This document shows positions 18,206-28,174 of a stretch of 64,000 nucleotides of DNA, piece by piece. A program made the translations under genes and the position numbers. This DNA is from Paraburkholderia lycopersici (GTDB taxonomy: Bacteria; Pseudomonadota; Gammaproteobacteria; Burkholderiales; Burkholderiaceae). The notes below the pieces were generated by a model that was given only the letters and a program-made list of their open reading frames with translations, searched no databases and was not told the origin of the DNA. Position 1 is the stretch's first letter. Each line of letters begins with the position of its first letter. The stretch is taken from positions 1 to 64,000 of the forward strand of contig NZ_FMYQ01000008.1 in assembly GCF_900096975.1 (NCBI RefSeq), read 5' to 3'.

Positions 18206-18743
18206 CCTGGTTATCTCCACTCGCAACATGGCTGTCAGATTGAGCCTGTGCAAGTCGCGTGAGACGAGGATACCACAGAGCTATCGACTCTCTGTGCGGC
18301 CCGGATATGGCGTGCAGCCCGCTCATGCACAAGCATATAGATTCGGGCTTGGCGAGTTCCGCCACGTGTGCTGTTTACCTGTTCGCGTTAGCCGACGACG
18401 CTTCTAGGCCCCATCCCACGAAGACGCAGCGCTTGCTTTGCACGCGACCGGCTTCGTGATTAGAGACCTTGGCTGGGGAAACTAACCAACAGTCACCGCA
18501 TATCGAGCATATGATGTTTGACAGCGCCTGACCGGGTCTCCACCTCAGCGACGAATGCTGCGAACTCGCGGCTGTATCCAGCGGGAAGTTGGGTGTTTTC
18601 TTCAATGCTGTGCCAACCCCTGTCCTGAGGGAGCGGGGAACTCAGTCGAAGCCGGGGCTCACGGCAGTCGGTTCGCGCGAGCCCAACAAGGGAAGTCACG
18701 TCGTACGCCGACGTCACCCAACGCCTGCTTGACGGAGCTGACG
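18206..18743. other. Mostly gene-free stretch
   Basis: Between the H-NS-like gene and the BPSL0761-type gene I see no complete gene. A reverse frame ending at 18493 (EENTQLPAGYSREFAAFVAEVETRSG) has protein-like composition and may be a fragment, but I cannot assign it. Confidence 0.35.
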
Positions 18744-19058
18744 ATGACAATGCCATATGAGCGCACGAAAGCAGTTATTGAGACGAGAGAGCTTTTGCAG
18801 ATGCTCGCTGCTGGTGGCGACATAACCATAGGCAAGCCCGTCCAGATGGAGGCGCTATGCCTGCTCAGGCACTACCCACATGACATCGACCTGGATGTGT
18901 CGGCTGCAGCATTGCCCAGAATCTGGGGCGCACCGAAACACAGGCGGTTGGGCTCAGCAGCAGCCTCAAAATTTCGGAGTGGCACTCCCGGACGGGGCAA
19001 TGCTGACGATATTCGCGGTCATGGAGAAGAAGATAGCGAAACTGCATCCGGTTCCTAA
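18744..19058 (+). CDS. BPSL0761-family small protein, C-terminus altered
   Basis: From the ATG at 18744 (GACGGAG upstream) the sequence MTMPYERTKAVIETRELLQML, then LCLLRHYPHDIDLDVSAAALPRIWGAP matches the small BPSL0761-type proteins common in Burkholderia; their function is unknown. The family normally ends shortly after the PxIWxxP motif, whereas here about 40 low-complexity residues follow, suggesting the 3' end was replaced. A reverse-complement reading gives nothing better. Confidence 0.6.
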   Translation: MTMPYERTKAVIETRELLQMLAAGGDITIGKPVQMEALCLLRHYPHDIDLDVSAAALPRIWGAPKHRRLGSAAASKFRSGTPGRGNADDIRGHGEEDSETASGS

Positions 19059-19224
19059 CGATTTCCCGAGAGAATCGGCAGTCGGAATTGTATCGGATGC
19101 ACGGCCCAGCTTCTTGTGCGCAAGATAGGCGGACGGTATCACGCCGGTCCTGCAGACGAGGAGTTCGCATTTGCCGGGCGCAAGGATTCTGCGGGCAGCA
19201 CGACGGCCGGCCACGCGAAAGCAC

Positions 19225-20031
19225 TCAGAAAAAGAACTTATGCGTCAGGTCCGTCAAACCAATCACGATTTCAAGGGCAATAAGCCCTATGACATACCAT
19301 TCGAGGCGGTGAACGTGCTTGGTTTCCGCGATTTCTGCCAATGTTTGCGCAGTTCCTGAAATTAGTTGCAGCTTGCGTTCAAGCGCGGCCTGTCGCTCGT
19401 GCAGTTCGTATTCGTCCTCCAATAGTGCATAGAGGCCGCTGAGCTCCGGGTGTTCCCAAAGGGTCTCCGGCTTGTCGCCGATTTCAGCCCGGCCGACCAT
19501 TCGGTGTTCGATTAGGAGCATCGCGCCAATTTTTGAGAGTAGCGTTTTGGCGTCCGCGCTCACCTTTCCTGTTCTTGCCAGTTCCGATGCCAACGGAATG
19601 ATGCTATCGAACTCGCTCGCGGTCTTGTCTTCGTACATCGACAGCACAAGGCTTTTGCTGAGGCTGTCCGCTATCACCTGAGCCTTTTCCAACGTCAGCG
19701 CATCGAGCCAGACTGCACCGCCTTGCACTCCAACGTTCGTCTTGCCGCTCTGGATGGCGATTTCTTCGAGCTGAGGTCGCCCGTAGGCGTTGTACAGCAA
19801 CTGAGCTAACGACGAGAGAAATCGTTGTTCATCACCAAGCGATACACCAAAAAGCACGACGACGCCGTACCGGAAAAGAACGGCGATGCCGTCAGCCCCC
19901 CCTACCGTTACCGTTAGCGGCGTGGTGGCGAGTGAATCGGTGATTTTGAAGTTCTTGAGTTCAATCCGGTCGGCGATGAGATGCGCACGCGCCTGTACCT
20001 GCGGAAGCGAACTGATGGCGAGATTCGACAT
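19225..20031 (-). CDS. RMD1/DUF155-family protein with C-terminal membrane anchor
   Basis: The 268-residue protein matches the RMD1/YagE (DUF155) family: an N-terminal beta-rich part with GIAVLFRYGVVVLFGVS near residues 48-64, a helical middle (SDSLSKSLVLSMYEDK, SKIGAMLLIEHRMVGRAE, ELSGLYALLEDEYELHER) and a single C-terminal transmembrane helix (LEWYVIGLIALEIVIGLTDL). Family members are membrane-anchored and poorly understood. It is a complete gene among fragments and has no partner in the window. Confidence 0.8.
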   Translation of the reverse strand: MSNLAISSLPQVQARAHLIADRIELKNFKITDSLATTPLTVTVGGADGIAVLFRYGVVVLFGVSLGDEQRFLSSLAQLLYNAYGRPQLEEIAIQSGKTNVGVQGGAVWLDALTLEKAQVIADSLSKSLVLSMYEDKTASEFDSIIPLASELARTGKVSADAKTLLSKIGAMLLIEHRMVGRAEIGDKPETLWEHPELSGLYALLEDEYELHERQAALERKLQLISGTAQTLAEIAETKHVHRLEWYVIGLIALEIVIGLTDLTHKFFF

Positions 20032-20397
20032 TGGGTCACTTCAATTCGTTGGAGTCATCGAAAGTATAGGTGCGATTCTCAGCGGTACGTCACGTATCGA
20101 CCCACAACACTTCATTCAAAACTCGTCGGGAAGAGTTTAGCTTGCAGGCATCGCGTCGAATCCAAACAGCCTGCGGAGCAGGCGAACCTTGTGGGTGGTC
20201 GCCTTAGCCGCAAACGATTGCGAGGGCGCCGGCATCGGAATGAATATTCAAATGGCGTAAAGTATTCGAATCCTCAGCCGATATTTCAGAAGTACACCGG
20301 TATTAGGTCTTGTCACAAGTTCCTGCGAAGCAGGCCGATTAATGTGTTCCTTCCGATAGCGAAGGTCATGCCTGCGACATAAGATTCAAGTACAAAA
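20032..20397. other. Gene-free stretch between RMD1 and MASE1 fragment
   Basis: Divergent promoter region of about 366 bp. I find no gene, repeat or hairpin of note. Confidence 0.4.
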
Positions 20398-20695
20398 ATG
20401 GAGAATTCGTCTGGTCACCGGCCGTCAGAACGACAAGCAGTCTCGCGTGCGTCGCGCTGTCCAGCCCTGCTCACCGACATAGGGCAGTTGACGATTGCGC
20501 TGGTGGTCACAACGCTAGCCTACCTCGCCAGCCAAACCCTCAAGGGTGTTGCAGGCGAAATCGCGCCGATATGGCTCAGCAATGCGGCACTGCTATCCCT
20601 GCTCATGGTCGCCCCACGTAGTCGCAAGCACTGGATTCTTGTGGGCGGCGTCCTCGGGAATCTGGTGGCCGCCCTTTTTGTGGGCGAGAGTCTAA
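20398..20695 (+). pseudogene. MASE1-domain N-terminal fragment
   Basis: The ATG at 20398 opens a frame whose residues 25-100 (GQLTIALVVTTLAYLASQTLKGVAGEIAPIWLSNAALLSLL, RKHWILVGGVLGNLVAALFVG) are the first membrane helices of a MASE1 sensor domain, normally part of a diguanylate cyclase or histidine kinase. The protein is cut after about 100 residues, where sequence of a quinone oxidoreductase begins. Everything downstream of the second helix pair is missing. Confidence 0.7.
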
Positions 20696-21544
20696 GGGTA
20701 CGGTCGGCCGAATTTCGGCGACTCGACCATCATGGGGCTGGAAATCGCGGGTGAGGTGCTGGAAGTCGGCGCCTCGGTCGAAGGCTATAAGGTTGGCGAC
20801 CGCGTGATGGGCGTGATGGGCGTGGTCGGCGGGGGCGCATACGCCGAACTCGCGCGCATCGACTGGCGCATGGCGATGCCGATTCCGGCGCAGCTCGATT
20901 ACGTGCACGCGGCGGCCATCCCCGAAGTGTTTGTCACGGCGCACGAAGCGATGATGCATCTCGGACGCCTCAAGCAAGGAGATTCCGTGCTCATTCACGC
21001 GGCGGCGGGCGGCGTGGGTTCTGCTGCGGTCCAGCTCGCATACGCGACTGGCGCGACCGTGTTCGCAACCGCAGAGGCATCGAAGCTCGAACGCGTGGTT
21101 CAACTCGGCGCCGACCATGCTATCGACTACCGCACGCAGGATTTTGCGGCGGTCGTGGCCCAGAAGACAGAAGGGCGGGGCGTCGATGTTGTGATTGATT
21201 TTGTGGGTGAGCCCTATTTCGCGCGCAATATCGCTTCGCTCGCGCATGGAGGACGGCTTGTGCAGGTCGGGATTCTGGGCGGCGGTGGGCAGGTAAGTGT
21301 CGACCTGGAGACCATTCTGTATCGCCACATCCAGATTATCGGTACGGTCATGAAGTCGCGTGCACAGGCTGAAAAACACGCCATGGTGCGTCGGTTCCGC
21401 GAGTACTGGCTCAATCGTTTCGCCGGCGGCCGGCGTCTCGAACCTGTTGTCGACAGCACGTATCCTCTGGCACGAGCCGCGGATGCTCACCGACGCATGG
21501 AGTCGTCGGCGAACGTTGGGAAAATCATCCTCACGACGGGCTGA
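20696..21544 (+). pseudogene. Zinc-type quinone oxidoreductase, 5'-truncated
   Basis: The frame YGRPNFGDSTIMGLEIAGEVLEVG... is a quinone oxidoreductase of the medium-chain dehydrogenase superfamily: the Rossmann signature AAAGGVGSAAVQLA (near residue 90 of the ATG-20732 frame) and FATAEASKLERVVQLGADHAIDY are intact, and the C-terminus is complete. The first ~60 residues of the usual ~325, including the N-terminal catalytic fold, are missing and replaced by the MASE1 fragment. An ATG at 20732 could give a 270-residue product, but it would lack part of the substrate site. Confidence 0.75.
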
Positions 21545-21591
21545 CTTTCTGAGCTGCACCGATTACAGGCGCTGACCCTGCGGCTTTATGT

Positions 21592-21618
21592 ATGCCACGC
21601 GAACCGGTCGCGTGGCAT
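21592..21618. terminator. 10-bp perfect hairpin after the oxidoreductase
   Basis: ATGCCACGCG-aaccggt-CGCGTGGCAT, 48 bp after the stop codon. There is no strong T-run on the plus strand, so termination is only probable. The remaining gap to 21972 holds the hamA promoter region and nothing else recognised. Confidence 0.5.
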
Positions 21619-21972
21619 CGTTACTTCAAGTGGTAGCGTGTTTCAAGATTCCCTCGTTTTCGTCATCGTAGAACCAGTTTGCTTCAGCCATCGGAACGCC
21701 GGCTGGGTCCGATTTTGATTGATTGCAAATGTATCGCAGCCTCAAAGTGGGCCGCCCGCGCTACCATATGTAATTCGGCGACGGCCCTGCTTATGAGACG
21801 GCGGCGCCTAATCGAAAAATCGTAGTGCAAACGTCGATACGAAAATCTTACGCTATGCGGTAGGATATGTCGTTCGGGGAACAGCCATATCTGGCCTATT
21901 CGCTACGCATAATTTTGGAGGTCATCGCGCTCACGCAATGAGTCGACGGCTGCGAGAATAAAAGGCGTTACG

Positions 21973-22920
21973 GTGTCACACAATCTTGAAGCGGAGTTAG
22001 ACAGTCTGCTCGGGACAATGGATTGGGTTCCAAACTTTTGTACTGAGCGTCCTGAACTGCAATCAGAAAGCGCGTCAATCAGGCAGTTCTTTTTGGCGTT
22101 GCGCGACGATAAACCGATGATGATGGAGTTGGCGGCGAAGCTTGCTGACCAGATAATTGGCTATTGTCTTCCCCGCAAGCGGCTCGCGAAAGCGATAGTG
22201 CGGCATGGGAAAAATCTAGTTGATTTAGCTGCCGCAATGGCGACCCTGCGACGCGACGCACGGCACGCATTTCAGAAATATCGTACGGATTTTCCAGCGC
22301 GTTCGGGCGAGGGCGGGGAAATGCTCGCCTACGTATTCGTCGAGCATTTTCTGCGAGCGCCGATGGCGATTGCAAAGATGCATGCGAAGACGAATACCAC
22401 GATGCCAGTGTTTGGGGCGGATGGTGTCCACGTCAAATATCGGAGCGCTTCGGACCAGCTCGAGGTAATCTATCTCGAGTCGAAAGTGCACAAAACGATT
22501 GACTCCGCAGCGAACGACGCCTCAAAGTCAATCGGCGATTTTCGCGATGGGATGAAGCAAACTGTCGAACTTCGCCTAACTTTGGATTTGGGCAACTTTG
22601 ACCAGCTAGACGAAGCCGCACAACAGGCGCTGGAAGACTTTCTCGACCCTTACTCTGGCGTGCAGACGGCTAAGCGTCTCGACACGCACGCGTGCTTACT
22701 CGCATACAACGAGCCGGCGTTCGAGAGCGTGTCTGGTTCCAGCGCGACCGGAGTCCTAGAGAAGGCCTTCAGTGATGGCTGTGAAGCTCGGCGCGCGATG
22801 GTTAGCAATGCCTACAAGAAGCGCGACCTTCCTGAGGACAAGATTGTTACCTTTGTCTTAGGCTTTCCGAGTGTGGCTGAATTCCGTGAAGAGTTTGAGA
22901 GGGCGTTGAGCAATGGATAA
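21973..22920 (+). CDS. hamA: Hachiman nuclease HamA (DUF1837)
   Basis: The 315-residue protein carries the HamA core: GEMLAYVFVEHFLRAP (116-130), KMHAKTNTTMPVFGADGVHVKY (135-156) and VIYLESKVHKTIDSA (165-179). D150 with E169-x-K171 forms a PD-(D/E)xK-type nuclease site. In Hachiman, HamA is the DNase effector held inactive by HamB until damaged or phage DNA is sensed, after which it degrades DNA and aborts infection. The start is GTG at 21973; the reading overlaps hamB by 8 bp, consistent with translational coupling. Length is normal and no lesion is seen, so the system looks functional. Confidence 0.92.
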   Translation: MSHNLEAELDSLLGTMDWVPNFCTERPELQSESASIRQFFLALRDDKPMMMELAAKLADQIIGYCLPRKRLAKAIVRHGKNLVDLAAAMATLRRDARHAFQKYRTDFPARSGEGGEMLAYVFVEHFLRAPMAIAKMHAKTNTTMPVFGADGVHVKYRSASDQLEVIYLESKVHKTIDSAANDASKSIGDFRDGMKQTVELRLTLDLGNFDQLDEAAQQALEDFLDPYSGVQTAKRLDTHACLLAYNEPAFESVSGSSATGVLEKAFSDGCEARRAMVSNAYKKRDLPEDKIVTFVLGFPSVAEFREEFERALSNG

Positions 22921-25495
22921 CTTTGCTGCGCGACTCGCGAAGCGCATTCGGAACAATCCGTCGTTCCAACGAGATTACTCGTGGTTGTGCGCCAGCGGAA
23001 TTGCGGCGCTGACCGAAAACGCCGACCTCCAGCTCGATATCGACGATGACGAGGACGAAGACCTTCGGCTGACTAGGCTTGTCGAGTCTGCCAGCTGCTT
23101 CGCGATGGACGACGACCATCGCAGTCATCAGCTCGCGCAGACGATTGCGCTGTACGGTGTCGCAGCTAAGCGCGGTCCTGAAATTGTGGCGGCATGCAGC
23201 CACATTCTTTCGGAGCTCGGAAATTTCCCAGCATCGCGCTTTATTCGGGACAAGCACGACGTAAGCGAAGACAGCTTGCCGAGGGTCGTGCACATTCGTG
23301 ATTTTACGCGGCGATACCACAATACCGTCAGTCTGCCGAGCGGCCAGGTCCCGCTTACGGACTTCCAGTTCGATATATGGCAAGACCTCGCACTAGGCCG
23401 TTCCACGGCAATCTCGGCACCCACCTCAGCGGGTAAGTCGTTCGTAGTCCGCGAGTATGTCGTCCAGAAAATCAAAGAGGCGTCGGCCGTACACGTTGCG
23501 TACATCGTTCCGACCCGTGCGTTGATGGCGGAGGTGCAGGACAAGCTCTCCCTGTCGCTTGGGACGGACGACCCGACACTTCGCATCACGAGTGTTCCGA
23601 TTGAGGACGCCGATGCCCGCGCGCGGCAGGTCTTTGTCGTGACGCAAGAACGCCTGCTTTCCTATCTCGATGAAGTGCCGTTCGCGTCTTTCGACTTCGT
23701 CATTGTCGACGAAGCACAGCAGATGGGTGACGGGTCACGCGGGATGATTCTGCAGGAGTGTCTCGAACGCATCAATCGAGCGAACCCGAGATGCCATCAG
23801 CATTTCATTGCGCCTATGGCGAGCCGCGTAGATAACCTTGCCGCTGTCGTCGGTCGGCCGGAAGTAGAGACGCATCTTACGCAGGACTCGCCGGTCGTCT
23901 CAACGAAAATCGTGGTGAAGACGAAGGCTAATTCGACGACAGACTTGACGCTCGAGATGATGGACAACAGCCGTCGGGTAACGATTGCTCACCTGCATCG
24001 TGAGGATGGTTTCGGGGGGCGGAGTGGGCTGCTCGCTGCAGTCTGCCTAGAGCTCGGCGCGGCAGGCGGCTCGCTAATCTATGCATCGGGCCAAGCAAAT
24101 GCGGAAGATATAGCCCTCCAGATTGCGACGAAACTTCCCGAAACGGAAAATCCGGAACTTATCGAGCTGGCGCGATTTATCCAAAGCGACGTCCACCGTG
24201 ACTACACCCTGGAATACTGCATCCGACGTGGCGTCGGCTTTCACTATGGGTTTATGCCAACGCTGCTGAGGCAGGCGCTGGAAGATGCCTTCCGCAATGG
24301 CAGTCTGAGCTATCTCGCGTGTACGACGACCCTGTTCCAAGGGGTCAATCTGCCAGCAAGGAATGTGTTCATCGATAAGGTCAAGCGTGGCAAATCAGGC
24401 CAACTCGAAGAAGATGACGTATGGAATTTTGTCGGTCGGGCAGGACGACTCTCCCATGACGTCGCTGGCAACGTCTTCCTCGTGGACTACGACAACTGGC
24501 CGGAGAAGTTGCTCGACAGTCCTCCGCAAGTGACGGTCGAGCCTGCTCTGAGCAAAGTCCTCGGGCGCGGGCTGACGAAGCTGGAAGAGTACATCGCTAA
24601 ACGCGGGCAGGTCGACGAGTCGTTCGACGACCCACGTGACTATGAGGCTGCAGCGGGCTTGATGTTAAGTCGCGTACGCCGTGGAACATTCGAGGAAACA
24701 ATCGCGCGCTCGGCAGCACATCTCGACGCGGAGGACGCGCACAATCTGCGGACGCAACTGGAAGACGCTCTTGGCGAATTGAATGTGCCGTTGACGGTGA
24801 TGGACCGGAACTGGCTCATTTCGCCGTGGCGTCTCCAGGCGATGTACGAGTTTCTTGAAGCTCGTGTCGAGGATGGCACGTGGCGGGAATACTACCCCAC
24901 CCATCCTATGCAACCCGATAGTTATTCTCGCCACCAGCAGATGTTCATTGCCATCGAGGAGTTTCTAAAAGGCAAACCGGCAGTGAAGTGGGCCCGATAC
25001 CTTAACCATCAGGCAAACGCATGGATGAAGGGCGCGACGATTGCCGCCCTGGTCGAGGGGGAGCTGACTTACCGCCGCGCACCGAAGCGCCCGAGAAAAG
25101 ATGCTCGCGGATTGACCAATTCGAACACTGCCGTGCGGCGAATCTTCGAGCTGCTCGAAAAGACGCTTCACTTCACGTACGTTCAGTTGACGCGCGCTTA
25201 CTGTGACTGTTTCTCCGCTGCGCTGCGTAAAGCAGGCCTTACGAAGGAAGCTGATGAAGTCTATCCGGTGTCGCTGGCCCTGGAACTCGGCGCCTGCACG
25301 CGAACAGTGATTTCGCTGATTGAACTCGGCATGTCGCGCATATCAGCACAACTTCTAGGCAAGGAAATCAGGAGCACGGACTGGACGGCGTCGCAAATTC
25401 GCTCTTGGCTGCGCTCGCGGCGTGGAGACGATTTGAAGGTGTCGAGCGTCATCCTCGGAGAATTGTCGCGGTTGAAGTTGCTGCAGCGGGGCTAA
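22913..25495 (+). CDS. hamB: Hachiman helicase HamB
   Basis: The 860-residue superfamily-2 helicase has Walker A APTSAGKS (169-176), DEAQ box (266-269), motif IV-V region with SLSYLACTTTLFQGVNLPARNVFIDKV and motif VI VGRAGRLSHD. It partners HamA: HamB surveys DNA, hydrolyses ATP and releases the HamA nuclease. The N-terminal ~140 residues, rich in Asp/Glu around 42-55, belong to the HamA-binding side in the family. Full length, no frameshift. The next gene (25571-27343) is convergent, so the Hachiman operon consists of only these two genes. Confidence 0.92.
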   Translation: MDNFAARLAKRIRNNPSFQRDYSWLCASGIAALTENADLQLDIDDDEDEDLRLTRLVESASCFAMDDDHRSHQLAQTIALYGVAAKRGPEIVAACSHILSELGNFPASRFIRDKHDVSEDSLPRVVHIRDFTRRYHNTVSLPSGQVPLTDFQFDIWQDLALGRSTAISAPTSAGKSFVVREYVVQKIKEASAVHVAYIVPTRALMAEVQDKLSLSLGTDDPTLRITSVPIEDADARARQVFVVTQERLLSYLDEVPFASFDFVIVDEAQQMGDGSRGMILQECLERINRANPRCHQHFIAPMASRVDNLAAVVGRPEVETHLTQDSPVVSTKIVVKTKANSTTDLTLEMMDNSRRVTIAHLHREDGFGGRSGLLAAVCLELGAAGGSLIYASGQANAEDIALQIATKLPETENPELIELARFIQSDVHRDYTLEYCIRRGVGFHYGFMPTLLRQALEDAFRNGSLSYLACTTTLFQGVNLPARNVFIDKVKRGKSGQLEEDDVWNFVGRAGRLSHDVAGNVFLVDYDNWPEKLLDSPPQVTVEPALSKVLGRGLTKLEEYIAKRGQVDESFDDPRDYEAAAGLMLSRVRRGTFEETIARSAAHLDAEDAHNLRTQLEDALGELNVPLTVMDRNWLISPWRLQAMYEFLEARVEDGTWREYYPTHPMQPDSYSRHQQMFIAIEEFLKGKPAVKWARYLNHQANAWMKGATIAALVEGELTYRRAPKRPRKDARGLTNSNTAVRRIFELLEKTLHFTYVQLTRAYCDCFSAALRKAGLTKEADEVYPVSLALELGACTRTVISLIELGMSRISAQLLGKEIRSTDWTASQIRSWLRSRRGDDLKVSSVILGELSRLKLLQRG

Positions 25496-25570
25496 TATCC
25501 CGTTGCGCGCCACGCCTCACTCGTCTGTGGTCGAGTGGGGCGTGGAGAACCGGGCGCGTTTAGTCGACAG

Positions 25571-27343
25571 CTATAGCGTAACGCGTGCTTTCGTGAACAC
25601 CAGCACGGCAGCTGTGCGGAGCGGGCGATTGGGAGGTCTTTTGGACGGTCGATGCTTGAGCGTGACTAGCTCGTCCGGATGCGTGGACTTCAGGTCATCT
25701 ACTCGCCCGACGACATGACGGATGCTTGAGAGTGTTTTCAATAGCCAATCCCTGAACTGGGTCTCGGGTGCCAATGTTGCTACCAGGCCGCGGCATCCCT
25801 TCTCCTCCGTGTGAACGATGGTGCCGCGCTTCTTGACGCTCTCCCTTCGTCGCTCAATCTCGAGCAGGTAAAAGACCTTCCAATCTTTCGACTCAGGCAC
25901 CCGTACGCGGAAGCGCACGACAAGCACCCCTCGTGGCGCCTGCTTTTTGATGTCGCGCGTAACAAATTTTCTGGCATCTGGCGTTGCTGGCTCCGCATTG
26001 GCGAAAGGCTGTAGCGCAACAAGTTCCGGGGTCTCTGTGCTGACGAAGCCGTGCTTGACATGCAACCATTCGACAGCGCGGATGGTATCGGGGTGTTCGG
26101 CGTGGAGGCGACGCAACTCTTTCCACATTTCAAGCACTGTGCCGTGAGCGACGACCATCCGATGTGCTTCGGCGATAGCATCGGCGTTCGCGGCGTCAAC
26201 CTTGACTGCTGGCGCGCCTTCGGATTGTGGCGGAATAACGAAGCGGGGTTTGGTTTCGAACCTGACCGTTATTTTGCGTCGTGGGCCGAGAATCAGTCTC
26301 CGCTCAGGGGCACCTTTGCTCTCCGGTGGAGCAATTCCTGTGTTGTCGAAGTCGTCGAGCGCGCGTACGACCATCTTCGATTCAGGGGATAGCGTGAAGA
26401 GAGGATTACCCTCACGCGCGACGTTATCGCCATCCTCGCGCTCTGAGCGCCACACTTCCTCATCCCTGGTTTTCACCAGGTCAATCGCGGTGCCGCCGGC
26501 CTCGGGGTGGGCGTTCAATTCAAAGCGCAATGCGAGGAATGTTCCTGGGCGAACCCAAATACCCTTAGCACTGACCTGCAACGATTTTGAGAACCACGGC
26601 GCTACTTGCAGATGTATCCATTTTCGATTTGCATTCTGCTGCGTGCATTGCTGAACGATGCCTTGCACGGCCGCCCGCGACGATGCGACATGCTGAATGT
26701 GGGCGAGGAAGGTCGCGTCGCCGTTTTGCATTCGCTCTGTCAGACGAATGACCCATTCACCCTTCGCATTTGTCTCCGGCGTTGTGTTCGTCAGAAACAT
26801 CCCGAGAGCTTCATCCCAACCCATGCTTGTGAGTGCACGCGGAATCAGGCCGGACACACCGTATCCGCGCAGCAGGAATTCCATACACGGCACAATCATC
26901 TTTCGCCCGTCGAGCAAGCTCAGTTCGAGCAGCTTGCTGCGCTCTTCGCGTTCATCCGCATGAAACACGGGATATTTGCCGTTAAGCGGCGCAGGACGGC
27001 CGGCGTCAGCCTCTGATTTTGCCGACGTGATGCGCCAGCTGCCGGGGACGAAGTTCGCAGCCGTCGGCTCCAATTTTATGAGCTTGGCTTCTCCCACACG
27101 CCGCCGGCTTTGCCACACGGAGCCGAGTTGTAGCGCTTCGAGGTGGGCGAAGGCGATGTCACGGAAAAACGGTACGCCCGGCTTATCGTCCACTCGCTGG
27201 AAGGCGACCCGCACTCTGCGGGTCTTTCCGTCTAGGTTCGCGTGCAGAGCGCCGTACCAGAGCACCATCATCGGAAAATCTTCGTTCGGTATTCCTTCGC
27301 GCTCGCCTGAAGGAACGTTGCTTTGAGTCCATTCAAAAGGCAT
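25571..27343 (-). CDS. TnsE-C-like protein (possible Tn7-type targeting factor)
   Basis: The 590-residue protein resembles Tn7 TnsE in overall layout. An N-terminal strand-rich part (MVLWYGALHANLDGK to VAFQRV) is followed by a KMIVPCMEFLLRGYG motif near residue 155, equivalent to the IPxxE(L/F)xR segment of TnsE-like proteins. The C-terminal ~220 residues (EMWKELRRLHAEHP, then VLVVRFRVRVP, KVFYLLEIERRRESVK, FRDWLLKTLSSIRH) look like the TnsE C-terminal fold, an endonuclease-like domain without nuclease residues that in Tn7 grips replication forks and the sliding clamp. It is about 9 kb from tnsAB and in opposite orientation, so it is not part of that operon. Assignment is by eye and moderately sure. 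Confidence 0.5.
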   Translation of the reverse strand: MPFEWTQSNVPSGEREGIPNEDFPMMVLWYGALHANLDGKTRRVRVAFQRVDDKPGVPFFRDIAFAHLEALQLGSVWQSRRRVGEAKLIKLEPTAANFVPGSWRITSAKSEADAGRPAPLNGKYPVFHADEREERSKLLELSLLDGRKMIVPCMEFLLRGYGVSGLIPRALTSMGWDEALGMFLTNTTPETNAKGEWVIRLTERMQNGDATFLAHIQHVASSRAAVQGIVQQCTQQNANRKWIHLQVAPWFSKSLQVSAKGIWVRPGTFLALRFELNAHPEAGGTAIDLVKTRDEEVWRSEREDGDNVAREGNPLFTLSPESKMVVRALDDFDNTGIAPPESKGAPERRLILGPRRKITVRFETKPRFVIPPQSEGAPAVKVDAANADAIAEAHRMVVAHGTVLEMWKELRRLHAEHPDTIRAVEWLHVKHGFVSTETPELVALQPFANAEPATPDARKFVTRDIKKQAPRGVLVVRFRVRVPESKDWKVFYLLEIERRRESVKKRGTIVHTEEKGCRGLVATLAPETQFRDWLLKTLSSIRHVVGRVDDLKSTHPDELVTLKHRPSKRPPNRPLRTAAVLVFTKARVTL

Positions 27344-27970
27344 AAATCAAATCCCCGTAATGCCAATTCGACTGCTTTCGTTGCGATTTTGCGAACAGCG
27401 ATAGTTGACTTTCCACAGTGCGAAATAACTGACGACGGCAACGTTTGCGCGCGCAGGTTCGGTCTGTGGTGCACAGAACCATAAACGATGTGAGCGAATT
27501 CGAGCCGCAATTTCTACCAGATTTCAACATTGCGGATTAGACGAATTTACCGTATGTTGTGAATTCTTTCCGGCAGTAAGACAAAACCGACACGACATTG
27601 AGGTTCGACTCCGGACCTGACGAAAACGCCGCAAGCATCGGCGGGGCGACGCACGTCTGCACGTAGTTCATTACGGCCGACCGAGGCGAAGCTCGAGGTG
27701 CGGGTGGTGAACTGAACTTGAAATTCCACGAAGACGTCGTGCGGACAGACAAAGAAAATGAGTGAGACGAATAAAACATTAATTAAGAAAGCGGTAACCC
27801 TTACACGCTCGCGCAGGATTGCATCGGGGAAGCGAAGAAAGCTGCGTAGTGCCGTCCGCCCGTGAAGCGCGTCGCGCGGCGAGGGTAATCACGTTCACGC
27901 CGACGAGAACATTTTTTTGCTGCAGGTGCTGTAAAGCGGTCTTCATATCAAAACCACAAGGAGCTCTACC
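27344..27970. other. Gene-free stretch, AT-richer
   Basis: About 630 bp upstream of the TnsE-like gene. It is noticeably AT-richer than its surroundings and contains only short frames without ribosome sites. I see no hairpin, repeat or gene I can support; promoters for both flanking genes must lie here. Confidence 0.4.
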
Positions 27971-28174
27971 ATGAAGCAACCTGGACTCGATGGGCGCCAT
28001 CGCGACAAGGATGGTCAGATTGAGCTGAAGCACGGCAACACGATGAACAAGAACTTGCCGAGGCCTATCGAGGGCTTCGGGCCGGATACGACCTTGAAGC
28101 AGATGAGGGATATAACGGGCAAGGAAAGCGAGAGGGCCATCAGGGCGGCGGCGAAAAAGCTCGGCGGTCGATAA
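27971..28174 (+). CDS. Small unknown protein (MKQPGxDGRHRDKDG type)
   Basis: A 67-residue protein behind AAGGAG (7-8 bp from the ATG). The first 25 residues, KQPGLDGRHRDKDGQIELKHGNT, are a known N-terminal pattern of small conserved proteins in Proteobacteria; the remainder (LKQMRDITGKESERAIRAAAKKLGG) is a short basic helix. Function unknown. Confidence 0.6.
   Translation: MKQPGLDGRHRDKDGQIELKHGNTMNKNLPRPIEGFGPDTTLKQMRDITGKESERAIRAAAKKLGGR

Noticed and set aside
20919..20935. CGAAGTGT as target duplication plus transposon end
   Set aside because: It lies inside the coding sequence of the oxidoreductase with normal reading and no repeats.
25571..27343. 590-residue gene as a third Hachiman component
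   Set aside because: It is convergent with hamB and Hachiman is a two-gene system; its C-terminus looks TnsE-like instead.
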